Origin: Nonomuraea cypriaca
GTDB taxonomy: Bacteria > Actinomycetota > Actinomycetes > Streptosporangiales > Streptosporangiaceae
DNA: 64,000 bases
NCBI RefSeq assembly: GCF_015645445.1
Contig: NZ_JADOGI010000002.1
Coordinates: forward strand, 114,034-178,033
Reading direction: 5' to 3'
The translations under genes were made by a program, and so were the position numbers. Positions 35,028-43,546 of this stretch are shown here, in pieces; the first letter of the stretch is position 1; each line of letters begins with the position of its first letter. The notes beneath the pieces are model-generated. The model saw only the letters and a list, made by a program, of their open reading frames with translations. It searched no databases and had not been told where the DNA came from.

Positions 35028-36629
35028 TCAGCCGAGCATCCGGATGCTGGTCGGGATGATGCTGCCGACGATGGAGAGCTCCGCGCCCTTGAGGAAGGTC
35101 AGGAACTTGTTGTTGGCGAACGGCACCAAGTCCGCGGCCTTGTAGAGCGCCTGCTCCGCGGCGAACCAGTCCTTGCACCCTTCGGCGCCGTTCATGCCCA
35201 TCGCCTTGGTGACGTGCCCGACGTAGTCGGCGTTGTCGATGGAGGCGAAGTTCGTGCCGTCCGGGGCCGGCTTGCCTGAGACGAACGGCACGACCGCGTC
35301 GGGGGTGTTGACGTTGAGCGGCAGCCAGGCGATGTCCCAGTCACCGGTGCCGAAGACCGCGGCGGAGGCCTCGGTCTGGGTCTGCTGCTTGGCCGTGACC
35401 TCGACTCCGACCGCCTTCCATGCCGCCACCGCGAGCTCGGCGGCGGCGCCTCCGCCGCTCCCCATCGAGTTGGGGTAGATGAAGGAGAGCGAGAGCTTCT
35501 TTCCATCCTTGACGCGAATGCCGTCCGAGCCCTTCGCCCAACCCGCGGTGTCGAGTGCGGCCCCGGCGGCGGCAGCGTCGAAGGCCGGAACGTTGCCGGT
35601 CACGGCGTCACCGACGCAGCCACTCGGCGGCACGGTGGCCAGCTGGTTCGGGGGCGAGCCCTTGCCGGAGGTGAGGACGACCTGAAGCTGCTTGAGATCG
35701 AGCGCCTGGGTCAGCGCCATGCGCACCGCCGGGTCGGCGGTGAGGTGACCGTCCGCCTGGTTGTACCACTGCTCACCGATCAGCGCCTGCGTGCCCACGG
35801 ACTTCAGGCCCGCCTTGGCGAGGCGGTCGGCGTCGGGGCCCACGATCTGGACGGCGTTGATGGTGCCGGCGAGCAACTCGTTGCCGGCGGTGGTCTCGTT
35901 CGCGACGATCTTGACGATCACCTTGGCCGGCATTCCCGTCTCGGCCGTGGTGGCGCCGCCGGGACCCCACGTGTAACCCTTGCGGAGCTCGTAGGTGTAG
36001 TGGTCCGACGGAACCGCCTCGGTGAGGACGTAGGGGCCGGTGCCGTTCGTGCCGGCCTTGAGGATGGCGCGGTCCTTCAAACCGGCGCCGCACACCATCG
36101 GCAGCCTCGCGAGCGTGGTCAGCACGAAGGGAGCCGCCGCGGTCAGTTTGACGGTCACCGTCGAGCCGGAGGCGGAGGCGGTCGCGCCGGCAGGGAGGTA
36201 GACCCCCAGGAACGGGCTCTTGTTATCCGGGTTCCCCACGTAGGTGATGTTGTCGACCACCGTCTGCGCCGTGAACGACGTGCCGTCGGAGCAGGTGACG
36301 CCGTCCTTCATCTCGAAGGTGACCGTGGTGCCTTCGACGGTCCACGACTTGGCCAGCTGCGGCTGGATCGCGCCGTCCGCGCCGATGGCCACCAGGTTGT
36401 CGTAGGCGAACTGCGTCATGCCGAACAGGGTGTTCACCACGGAACCCTGGGGGTCGAGGGCGCCAGGGTCCGAGGAGACGTCGAGGGTGAAGGTCTTGCC
36501 GTTGACGTAGGTGGCGGCGTCACCCGACTCGGCAGGGGTGGGCGCGTCGCTGCCACAGGCAGCCAGACCCACCGAACCGGCCAGTGTCAGTGCGAGCGCC
36601 GCGAGGGCCCTCGTTCGGGTGGGGGTCAT
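35028..36629 (-). CDS. Peptide ABC importer substrate-binding lipoprotein (SBP_bac_5)
   Basis: The 533-residue lipoprotein has a lipobox LAAC with Cys25. The family 5 solute-binding fold is shown by LTLDVSSD-type opening sequence (KTFTLDVSSDPGALDPQG), YELRKGYTWGPGG and WYNQADGHLTADPAVRMAL. It is the extracytoplasmic receptor for the dipeptide importer encoded just downstream. The ligand is probably a short peptide, given the flanking dipeptidase and S12 hydrolases. Confidence 0.9.
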   Translation of the reverse strand: MTPTRTRALAALALTLAGSVGLAACGSDAPTPAESGDAATYVNGKTFTLDVSSDPGALDPQGSVVNTLFGMTQFAYDNLVAIGADGAIQPQLAKSWTVEGTTVTFEMKDGVTCSDGTSFTAQTVVDNITYVGNPDNKSPFLGVYLPAGATASASGSTVTVKLTAAAPFVLTTLARLPMVCGAGLKDRAILKAGTNGTGPYVLTEAVPSDHYTYELRKGYTWGPGGATTAETGMPAKVIVKIVANETTAGNELLAGTINAVQIVGPDADRLAKAGLKSVGTQALIGEQWYNQADGHLTADPAVRMALTQALDLKQLQVVLTSGKGSPPNQLATVPPSGCVGDAVTGNVPAFDAAAAGAALDTAGWAKGSDGIRVKDGKKLSLSFIYPNSMGSGGGAAAELAVAAWKAVGVEVTAKQQTQTEASAAVFGTGDWDIAWLPLNVNTPDAVVPFVSGKPAPDGTNFASIDNADYVGHVTKAMGMNGAEGCKDWFAAEQALYKAADLVPFANNKFLTFLKGAELSIVGSIIPTSIRMLG

Positions 36630-36662
36630 GCGGTTCCTCTTTCTTGAGGGGTGAGCGAGATC

Positions 36663-38042
36663 TCAGGCGCGGGCGACCACACGGCCGTAGTGGATGTACT
36701 TCGCCAGACCCGCGTCGTCGCGTCCGATGAAGGCGAAGACGGGGTGGATGCCGTGGGTCGGCTCGAGAGAGATCAGTGAGTCGCCCTCGAAGTGCACCAG
36801 CTGAGCGCGCATCGGCTTCTCGCCGATCTCGGCGATGACGTCCTTGGGTACCCGGTCCAGCCAGATCGCGCCGTCGGCGTCCTGGCTGACGGTGATGTCG
36901 TAGATCGTGTCCGCGTAGCGGCCCAGGTACGGCGCCGGGTCGATCGTCTCCGGCTCGGCCGGCGGCACCGGGCGGCCCGGCAGGGTGACGCCGGTGAGCT
37001 CCTTGAGCAGGTACGCCAGCACGTCGTTGAAGATGCCGAAGAAATCACCACCGTTGGTCAGCAGCGCGATCGCGACGCCGTGCTCCGGGGCGAACCGCAG
37101 GAAGGCCGCCTGGCCGATGGTCCCGCCGTCGTGGCCGATGACGGTGTGGCCGTCGTGCTCTTCCAGCTCCCAGCCCAGGCCCCACGCGCCGCCCATGCCA
37201 CTGAGCCGGGGCAGTCTCACCTGCGGCTGCCGCATGGCGGTCACGGTGGCGGGCTTGAGCACGACGGAGCCGTCGGGCGTCGTACCGCCCGCCAGGTGCA
37301 TGGCGATGAAGCCGAGCAGGTCGCGCGGGGTCATGGCGAGCATCGAGCCGGCGGGGGCGTTGGACCTCGCGAGCGCCCAGGTCGGCGCGGGCACCATCAC
37401 GCCGCCCTCGCCCGGCACGTGGCCGACGGCGGCCCGGTACATGATCGCCTCGTACGGGCTCGGCGAGACGTGGGTGAGACCGAGCGGGGTGGCCAGGCGC
37501 TCGATCAGCACCTCGTCGAAGGGTTTGCCGCGCAGCACCTCGACCAGGCGGCCGAGCACCACGAAGCCGGTGTTGTTGTAGGAGAAGACCTCGCCAGGCT
37601 CGAAGAGCTGCGGGATGTCGTGGATCGAGGCGAGGTACTTCTCGACGGCGTCCTCGCCCCGGCCGGTGTCGGTGAAGATGTCGCCCTCGAAACCCGCGAC
37701 GTGGCACAGCAACTGGCGGGTGGTGATCGTGCCGGCCGCGGCCTCGTCACCGATGGTGAACTCCGGCAGGTACGTGCGCAGCGGCGCGTCGAGGTCGACC
37801 AGGCCGTCGTCGACCAGCTGCATGACCAGGGCGCTGGTCCACAGCTTCGTGATCGACCCGATCTGGAAGACCGAGTCGGTGGTCGCCTCGACGCCGGTGG
37901 TCCTGCTGAGGACGCCGCCGGCGGCGGTGAGCACCTGGCCCCGGGTGAGAACGGCGACCGAGGCGCCCGGCACCTCGCGCTCGGCCACGATCCGGGCGAA
38001 GTGCTCGTCGAGCCAACTCTGGACACTCTCGGGCGACATCAT
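36663..38042 (-). CDS. S12-family serine hydrolase (beta-lactamase class C / D-aminopeptidase-like), copy B
   Basis: The 459-residue protein has no signal peptide. SxxK appears as GSITKLWTSAL (about residue 65) and YxN as FSYNNTGFVVLG. Overall layout and many segments match copy A at 29961-31346 (RGEDAVEKYLAS versus RGDDALEKYVAL; AFLRFAPEHGVAIALLTNGG versus the equivalent in A), so the pair arose by duplication within the operon. Two adjacent ATGs (38042, 38039) are possible starts. A 14-bp inverted repeat lies 41 bp upstream. Confidence 0.82.
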   Translation of the reverse strand: MMSPESVQSWLDEHFARIVAEREVPGASVAVLTRGQVLTAAGGVLSRTTGVEATTDSVFQIGSITKLWTSALVMQLVDDGLVDLDAPLRTYLPEFTIGDEAAAGTITTRQLLCHVAGFEGDIFTDTGRGEDAVEKYLASIHDIPQLFEPGEVFSYNNTGFVVLGRLVEVLRGKPFDEVLIERLATPLGLTHVSPSPYEAIMYRAAVGHVPGEGGVMVPAPTWALARSNAPAGSMLAMTPRDLLGFIAMHLAGGTTPDGSVVLKPATVTAMRQPQVRLPRLSGMGGAWGLGWELEEHDGHTVIGHDGGTIGQAAFLRFAPEHGVAIALLTNGGDFFGIFNDVLAYLLKELTGVTLPGRPVPPAEPETIDPAPYLGRYADTIYDITVSQDADGAIWLDRVPKDVIAEIGEKPMRAQLVHFEGDSLISLEPTHGIHPVFAFIGRDDAGLAKYIHYGRVVARA

Positions 38043-38082
38043 GCCGCTGAGGCTAGAAGGCCACGTATGTCGCCGTACTCAG

Positions 38083-38122
38083 CGGATCGGACAACCCGAC
38101 TCCTTCATGGTTGTCCGATCCG
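38083..38122. promoter_or_regulatory. Perfect 14-bp inverted repeat CGGATCGGACAACC / GGTTGTCCGATCCG
   Basis: The arms at 38083-38096 and 38109-38122 are perfectly complementary around a 12-base spacer. The repeat lies between two minus-strand genes, just upstream of the second S12 hydrolase. The same CGGATCGGACA half occurs at 39156 upstream of the dipeptidase, which favours a regulator site over a terminator. The lack of a following T run agrees. Confidence 0.6.
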
Positions 38123-38133
38123 ACATCGTACCT

Positions 38134-39096
38134 TTACTTCCAGACCTGACCGGCCACCCGTCGGAAGTTGCCGCCCAGGATTCCGCGCACGGCCTCCTCC
38201 GGGTAGCCGCGCTTGACCAGCTCATGCTCGATCAGCAGCGTGACCTCCGGCTCGACGAACTCGATCACTCCCCAGCGGGTGTACTCCTCCGGGAAGAGGT
38301 CGGGATTGGCCTCGAGATCCCCCTGCACGTCATCGGCGTCGAAGGAGAAGTCGCTGCCGATGCCGACATGCTCGGGGCCGACCAGTTCGACGGCGTAGTC
38401 GATGTGGGCGATGAAGGCGTCCAGGGTCGCGGTGTTGGGGCCCAGGAAGATACCGATGCCGGGGATGCCGATGACACCGCCGGCCGCGGCGCACTCGCGG
38501 GCCTGCTCGTCGGTGATGTTGCGGGCGTGGTCCCACAGCCCGCGCATCGCGGAGTGGGAGTAGATCATCGGCTGGTCGGAGAGCGCGGACAGGTCGAGCC
38601 CGGTACGAGTGCCGCAGTGCGAGCCGTCGACCAGCATGCCGACTTCGTTCATCCGCTTGACCAGGTCGCGTCCGTACGCCGTCAGGCCGGTGTCGGTCTT
38701 GTCGAGGCAGCCGCAGCCGGCGGCGTTGCCGTTGTTGTAGCTCGGCAGTAGCGACTTCACGCCCAGGTCATAGAAGGTCTGCACCATGTCCAGGTCACCG
38801 GCGAGCGGGTTGGAGTCCTCGAGATCGAACGCCACCACGATCCGGTCATCGGGAACCGCGGCGTCGATCTCCCCGATGGTCGTCGCGATCTCCAGGTCGG
38901 GGTGGGACTCGATCGAGCGGGTGAAGTGGTCGATGTAGGAGAGCGAATCCTCGCGGGAGTGCGGCGCGTAGCCGACGTTGACGCACACGTAGGCACCACC
39001 TGGACGGCGGTACCGCAGGATGTCACTGACGTCGGCGTCGAGGGTGAGGGGCAGGCAGGCGTGCTGCTCCCAGAAGGCACGGCGGGCTGAGGTCAT
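38134..39096 (-). CDS. M19 (renal/membrane) dipeptidase family protein
   Basis: ATG 39096 (AGGATGAGG upstream) gives 320 residues; ATG 39105 is an alternative. Metal and catalytic residues of M19 are seen at VAFDLEDSNPL (Glu), VDGSHCG (His), IYSHSAMRG (His) and HVGIGSDFSFD (Asp). The N-terminal HxD of classical members is not obvious; LTLDADVSD stands there, as in divergent subgroups. M19 enzymes cleave dipeptides, including L-D ones. It is the first gene of the peptide-utilisation operon, with a half operator at 39156. Confidence 0.8.
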   Translation of the reverse strand: MTSARRAFWEQHACLPLTLDADVSDILRYRRPGGAYVCVNVGYAPHSREDSLSYIDHFTRSIESHPDLEIATTIGEIDAAVPDDRIVVAFDLEDSNPLAGDLDMVQTFYDLGVKSLLPSYNNGNAAGCGCLDKTDTGLTAYGRDLVKRMNEVGMLVDGSHCGTRTGLDLSALSDQPMIYSHSAMRGLWDHARNITDEQARECAAAGGVIGIPGIGIFLGPNTATLDAFIAHIDYAVELVGPEHVGIGSDFSFDADDVQGDLEANPDLFPEEYTRWGVIEFVEPEVTLLIEHELVKRGYPEEAVRGILGGNFRRVAGQVWK

Positions 39097-39155
39097 GGGC
39101 CTCATCCTGACGGGTCGTGGTCCAGTCCGGGATGTGCGGGGAACCACCATCCCGC

Positions 39156-39166
39156 CGGATCGGACA
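39156..39166. promoter_or_regulatory. Half operator CGGATCGGACA upstream of the dipeptidase
   Basis: This 11-base sequence is identical to the first 11 bases of the left arm of the inverted repeat at 38083-38122. It sits about 60 bp before the dipeptidase ATG, at the head of the operon. Confidence 0.4.
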
Positions 39167-39265
39167 CCGGTCATCCCTCCGGAGTCGAATCCTGGTGCGG
39201 CAGGCCGCCTTCGCGTGGTCACCGCGCCAACCGCTGAAGGACGAGGTGCTCTTCGGTTCCGATGA

Positions 39266-40144
39266 TCACTCCGGATCGCCGGCTGGCCGACCGGCTCGGG
39301 CCAGCATCGTGCGTCGCCAGGACTCGGTCTTCAGTAGTTCGTTGAACGTGAAGAAGTGGAAGCCCCGCAGGTTGTCGTCCGGCTCGGGGATGTGAGGGGC
39401 AAGGCGCTCGACCAGCCGGTCGGGCTTGTATCCGCCGGGAAGGAAGAAGCGCCACAGCATGCTCTGTTGCTTCTTCATGAAGCGAGCCGACTGGCCGAGA
39501 CCGAGACCGGCGGAGATGAGTATCAGCTTCTGCCGGGTGACGGCTCCGGGGAGGCCGACCCGGATCGGCAGTCCGACGCCGCGCTCCCTGAGCCGCCGAG
39601 CCCAGGCGGTCGTCGTTCCCGCGTCGAAGCACAACTGGGTGACGATGTGGGTGGCATATCTGCTCTTGAGTTCGATGGCGCGATCGATCAGCTCCTGGCT
39701 GATGCTGCCGTGGCCCTCGGGATAGCCGGCGATCCCGATCCGCCGGAAGTGGTGTCCGGTCGCGTCGAGTGCCTCGAGGAGCGAAAGGGCGTCAGGGAAG
39801 ATTCCCGCAGGTTCGGCGGCGTCACCGGCGATCACGAAGACGCCGTCGACGCCGGCGTCCCGCAACTGAGCGACGATGTCGGTCAACTGCTGCTTGTCTC
39901 TGACCAGACGCGCCGGGAGATGGGGGGCCACCGAGTACCCGTGGCCGGCCAGCCGTTGAGCCAGATCGAGGGTGGGTGCCAGACCTTTGGCCTCGGTCGT
40001 GGTGATCGTCAGCGCGATGGTGCGCGGAACGTGGGCGAGAACCGACTCTTCAGTGCTCTTGAACGCCAGAATCTCGTAACTGACGGCGTTCAGCGCCTGC
40101 GTGAGCGCTTGCCACCGCCGAGGCGCCGGACTTTCAGATGGCAT
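39266..40144 (-). CDS. Methylenetetrahydrofolate reductase-like protein (MetF family)
   Basis: The 292-residue MetF TIM-barrel protein has TIALTITTTEAKGL at the N-terminus, the core VDGVFVIAGDAAEPAGIF, IGIAGYPEGHGSIS and ATHIVTQLCFDAGTTTAWARRL, all family hallmarks around the FAD and folate site. In LigM/DesA-type O-demethylation the methyl group goes to tetrahydrofolate, and MetF oxidises 5-methyl-THF back to methylene-THF. Its place in the same locus as the LigM-like gene, with a shared upstream module, supports that role rather than methionine synthesis. Confidence 0.82.
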   Translation of the reverse strand: MPSESPAPRRWQALTQALNAVSYEILAFKSTEESVLAHVPRTIALTITTTEAKGLAPTLDLAQRLAGHGYSVAPHLPARLVRDKQQLTDIVAQLRDAGVDGVFVIAGDAAEPAGIFPDALSLLEALDATGHHFRRIGIAGYPEGHGSISQELIDRAIELKSRYATHIVTQLCFDAGTTTAWARRLRERGVGLPIRVGLPGAVTRQKLILISAGLGLGQSARFMKKQQSMLWRFFLPGGYKPDRLVERLAPHIPEPDDNLRGFHFFTFNELLKTESWRRTMLARAGRPAGDPE

Positions 40145-40305
40145 CGTGAATGAGGACCTTTCATCGAGGCAGGCGGCCGAGGACCGCACTCGTGCGCAGC
40201 AGTCAGGCGGTCGCGGTGCGCGTACGCCGGCCAGGCCGGATGCTGCCGTGCATCGGGCTACTCAACCGACAGTAGGCATCGACATGGTCTTGGTAACGAT
40301 GCGGA

Positions 40306-40359
40306 TGACGGCACTCAGGCCTGCGCTCGTCCTAGCTGGAGCGCGACAAGTGACGTAGG
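40306..40359 (-). promoter_or_regulatory. 54-bp regulatory module, copy A (upstream of metF-like gene)
   Basis: Read on the minus strand: CCTACGTCACTTGTC, 10 bases, TAGGAC, 12 bases, then AGTGCCGTCA. The copy at 43346-43399 has the same elements at the same spacing; 14 of the first 15 bases are identical. It faces the MetF-like gene, whose ATG is about 160 bp downstream. The rest of 40145-40434 holds no gene, only a low-complexity GC-rich run near 40370-40425. Confidence 0.6.
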
Positions 40360-40434
40360 GCGCTTCCCTGCCCCCGCGGCGCCCCCCGCGGCGCCCCCGG
40401 GACGCCCCCGCGGTGCGGAGGGCCGGCCGGGCGG

Positions 40435-40710
40435 TCAGGCTTCCTGCGGGTGGGTGGCCAACGCCTCGACCGTTACATCCATCCACGGGAACTGCGGCAG
40501 CGACGCCAGCGCGTCATGCAGGGCCGTGGCGTCGGGAGCCTCCCAGAGGCCGACGACCGCGCGCCGGCCGGGCACCCGCCAGAGCCGTTTCAAGAGCCCG
40601 TCTTGACGAAGCTCCATCGCCCGTGCTCGCTCGGCGTCCCGCAACCGCTTGCGCTCCGCGTCGTCCACACTGTCGGGAAGATGGGTCTCGAAGCGCACCA
40701 GGAACTCCAT
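40435..40710 (-). CDS. Muconolactone delta-isomerase-like small protein
   Basis: The 91-residue protein has the full length and pattern of muconolactone isomerase (CatC): FLVRFETHLPDS at the N-terminus, the helix RDAERARAMELRQDGLLKRLW, GLWEAPDATALHDALASLP and the closing FPWMDVTVEALATHP. It adopts a ferredoxin-like fold in the family. There is no cat operon here. The gene stands inside the O-demethylation/4,5-cleavage locus, so it may handle a different lactone or tautomer, for example an oxalomesaconate-type intermediate. That role is inferred. Confidence 0.8.
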   Translation of the reverse strand: MEFLVRFETHLPDSVDDAERKRLRDAERARAMELRQDGLLKRLWRVPGRRAVVGLWEAPDATALHDALASLPQFPWMDVTVEALATHPQEA

Positions 40711-40787
40711 CGCAGCCTCTCGTCGTCCTGTCAACGTTCATGCCGGACCGGGGCTGGACACCCCCGGTCACGCGTTTCGACGGTAGA

Positions 40788-40815
40788 GCGTCCGTCGTAC
40801 GACGTCATCGGACGC
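40788..40815. promoter_or_regulatory. Inverted repeat GCGTCCG-N14-CGGACGC with internal palindrome
   Basis: Arms at 40788-40794 and 40809-40815 are perfect, and the 12-base palindrome CGTCGTACGACG (40793-40804) overlaps the left arm. The site lies in the divergent region between the isomerase-like gene and the histidine kinase gene. It is a candidate operator. I see no gene in 40711-40980. Confidence 0.45.
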
Positions 40816-40980
40816 CCGGCCCTGCCGCCGCGTCCCTCGCGGAGCCACCGGCTACGTCAAATGGTGTATCCCGTGCGGTCATCGAGGCTGAACGGGTGCC
40901 GTCGCCCGAGCCCGGGGGCATCATGGAAGTCGGCGACGTGACCCTGCCGGGACCCGCCGTATCCAGCGAGGAGGACGTCC

Positions 40981-42624
40981 ATGGCGGACGACGTCAGGCC
41001 CGGGCGAGCGTGTCGCGGCACGCCGCGGTCCGGCTGGGACGCGGTCCAGGTTCTCGACGCTCGTACGCTGCTCGAACAGACGCCGGACGGTGTCGCGGTG
41101 ATCGACCAGGACGGCCGCTTCCTCCAGGCGAATCCTGCGGCGCTGTCGCTGTGCGGGCTCGACGCGGCCGATGTCGCCGGTGCCGCGTCCCCGTTCCCGC
41201 CGTGCCACGCGGGCGACGTCCACCAGGACGCGGAGACCGAAGCCGTCACCGTGTGGGAGGCGGCATCGGGGCTACGTCGCGAGTTCGCCTTCCGGACCAG
41301 ACGACTGACCGATCGCGGTGAGCGCCTCGTGGCGTTCAGGGACGTCACCGAGAGCCGGCGGCACCAGCGCCGGCTCGCCGCGATCGCCAGTGCGGCGAGC
41401 CGGGTGGCAGCCAAGCGATCATTGAGCAGCACCCTGGACGCCCTGGCGAAGGAGGTGCTTGAGGCCGACGCCTTGGCAAGCGTGCAAATCCTGACGGTCA
41501 ACGCCGGCAGTGAGCGTTTCCGGGTCATGGGCACCGCTGGGTTCGGCCAGGCGGCGAACTTCTTCGACCTCCTCGTCGAGTGCCTCGAACTCGGCGCGGA
41601 GCTGCGGATGATCGACGCGTTCACCACTCGCGAGCCGGTCGTCGTTCCACACCGCTACGCGACGATCATGTCGGACCCCGCGTGGAAACCGCTGAAAGAT
41701 TACATGCGCGCTCCGGAATGGGACTGGTTCGCGAGCGTACCGCTGATGGTGCGCGGCGAACCCGTCGGTATTCTCAACGCCTACTTCGCTCCAGGCCAGG
41801 AGATCACCAGGACCGCCTTGGACTTCCTGCTGGCGATGGCGGAGCAGGCGGCGCAGGCCGTGGACTACGCCGCCTTGCTCGAGCGTGAGCGGGAGGTCGC
41901 GCGCCGGGAGGAACGCCAGCGCCTGGCGCGGGATCTGCACGATTCCGTGGTTCAACAGGTCTTCTCGATGGGCATGCAGGTGGAGTCCCTCGGCATGCAG
42001 TCCAGGCGTGACGCCGTCGTCGACTCGGCATACGTGGTGCGGGTGGCGGGGGAGCTCGGACACGTCTCCAAGGCGGTCCTGAACGATCTGCGGGCCATGG
42101 TGACCGACCTGCACCCCACCACTCATGCCGATCAGGGGTTGTCCGCGGCCCTCGTCGCACTCGCCGAGTCGACCATGGCTCGGACGGGCTTCGACGTACA
42201 GGTCTCGATCGCTGATCCGCACGACGAGCTCGACGACGTGGAAGCGGAGCTCCAGGAGGACGCCTACCGCGTGATCGCCGAAGCGTTACACAACAGCGTC
42301 AAGCATTCGCACGGCTCTCTGGTCACGGTCGACCTCAGGCTGACCAGGCGCGGAACACAACGGTGGCTGACGGGCGAGGTCGCCGACAACGGGCGGGGCC
42401 TGCCGGCGCAGAATGCGGACTCATTCCTGGAGGAGGGCGGATTCGGTATGACAGCGATGAAGGAACGTGCCGGTCGATGGGCGGGCGACCTCACCACCCG
42501 CTCCAGTCCCGGCAACGGGACCACCGTGTGCCTCGTACTCCCGTTGCCGCCTTCGCTGCCGACGGGACTGGCCTCGGAGACCGCGCGCCGGCGAACGACT
42601 ACCTGGACGCCGAGGACCTCATGA
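40981..42624 (+). CDS. NarL-type sensor histidine kinase with PAS and GAF domains
   Basis: ATG 40981 follows GAGGAGG and gives 547 residues without membrane segments. Order: PAS (about residues 20-125, [22 protein letters not shown]), GAF (about 145-300), HisKA_3 with the phospho-His in [20 protein letters not shown], and HATPase ([32 protein letters not shown]). The cytosolic GAF domain suggests it senses a small molecule, possibly the aromatic substrate. Its stop overlaps the ATG of the response regulator gene (ATGA), forming a two-component pair in the middle of the catabolic cluster. Confidence 0.9.
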   Translation: MADDVRPGRACRGTPRSGWDAVQVLDARTLLEQTPDGVAVIDQDGRFLQANPAALSLCGLDAADVAGAASPFPPCHAGDVHQDAETEAVTVWEAASGLRREFAFRTRRLTDRGERLVAFRDVTESRRHQRRLAAIASAASRVAAKRSLSSTLDALAKEVLEADALASVQILTVNAGSERFRVMGTAGFGQAANFFDLLVECLELGAELRMIDAFTTREPVVVPHRYATIMSDPAWKPLKDYMRAPEWDWFASVPLMVRGEPVGILNAYFAPGQEITRTALDFLLAMAEQAAQAVDYAALLEREREVARREERQRLARDLHDSVVQQVFSMGMQVESLGMQSRRDAVVDSAYVVRVAGELGHVSKAVLNDLRAMVTDLHPTTHADQGLSAALVALAESTMARTGFDVQVSIADPHDELDDVEAELQEDAYRVIAEALHNSVKHSHGSLVTVDLRLTRRGTQRWLTGEVADNGRGLPAQNADSFLEEGGFGMTAMKERAGRWAGDLTTRSSPGNGTTVCLVLPLPPSLPTGLASETARRRTTTWTPRTS

Positions 42625-43298
42625 CCGTGCAGCCGGAGACCAACACCATCGGAGTCCTGGTGGTGGATGACCACGCGGTGGTCCGACGTGGCGTCGTCGC
42701 ATATCTCGAGGCGTTGGAGAACGTCGAGGTAGCCGGTGAAGCGGCGAACGGATGTGAGGCACTCGACTGCCTCGAGTCGCTCAAGGTCCGGCGACAGGCA
42801 CTTCCACGGGTGGCGCTGATGGATCTGATGATGCCGAAGATGGACGGTGTCGAGGCGACAGCCGAGATCGCCAAGCGATTCCCGACGGTCCGCGTGGTCA
42901 TCCTGACCAGCTTCGGCGAGGTCGAACGCATACATGCCGCGCTGGCGAACGGCGCCGCCGGATACCTGCTCAAGGACGCGGGGCCGGCCGAGGTCGCCGC
43001 CGCCATCCACGCCGCGGCCAACGACGACATCTTCCTGGACGCGGCTGTGGCGCGGCGCCTGGTTCAGAAGATGCGCTCTCCGCAGCGGGGCATCGCGGGT
43101 CTGACCAGCCGGGAGCGGGACGTGCTCGTCCTGATCGCCGAGGGCCGTTCCAACCGTGAGATCGCCGCCGAACTGGTGATCAGCGAACGTACGGCACGCA
43201 CGCATGTGAGCAATCTGCTCGGCAAGCTCGGGCTGCGTTCGCGCACTCAGGCGGTCCTCGCCGCCATGCGCGAGGGTCTGGTCGACCCCCCGAGCTGA
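42621..43298 (+). CDS. NarL/LuxR-family response regulator
   Basis: The 225-residue protein has a receiver domain with the acidic pair in [11 protein letters not shown], the phospho-Asp in [13 protein letters not shown] and Lys in LLKDAGP. A LuxR HTH follows ([19 protein letters not shown], then [17 protein letters not shown]). It is coupled to the histidine kinase. LuxR-type regulators bind inverted repeats of the size seen at 43358-43376 and 44777-44795, so it is the natural candidate to drive the metF-, galB- and ligM-like genes. Confidence 0.9.
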   Translation: MTVQPETNTIGVLVVDDHAVVRRGVVAYLEALENVEVAGEAANGCEALDCLESLKVRRQALPRVALMDLMMPKMDGVEATAEIAKRFPTVRVVILTSFGEVERIHAALANGAAGYLLKDAGPAEVAAAIHAAANDDIFLDAAVARRLVQKMRSPQRGIAGLTSRERDVLVLIAEGRSNREIAAELVISERTARTHVSNLLGKLGLRSRTQAVLAAMREGLVDPPS

Positions 43299-43345
43299 TC
43301 CCCGCCGACCCGTCTCGATCCTGCCGGATCCTGCCGACCCTGTCG

Positions 43346-43399
43346 ACTACGTCACTTGTCCTACGCCGTCTAGGACCGAGTCCTCGGTAAGTGCGGTCA
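43346..43399 (+). promoter_or_regulatory. 54-bp regulatory module, copy B (upstream of GalB-like gene)
   Basis: ACTACGTCACTTGTC, 10 bases, TAGGAC, 12 bases, then AGTGCGGTCA. Within it GTCCTA (43358-43363) and TAGGAC (43371-43376) form an inverted repeat. It matches copy A element for element in the same orientation relative to its downstream gene. Confidence 0.6.
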
Positions 43400-43546
43400 A
43401 TTACGCGATTCCCGCCATGACGCGGCTCTGTAGCGTTCATACAAGCCCCGGGAACGCGATCCGACGGGTGCGCACCTCGCGGGTGACCAGGTCGGGACGT
43501 GGTCCCCATGTCACCGACGATGGACAGAAGGCGGGTAGCAGAGGGT

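Noticed and set aside
40370..40425. GCCCCCGCGG-rich run as a possible repeat array or CRISPR
   Set aside because: It is low-complexity GC sequence without regular spacers; no CRISPR-like repeat-spacer pattern was found anywhere in the window.
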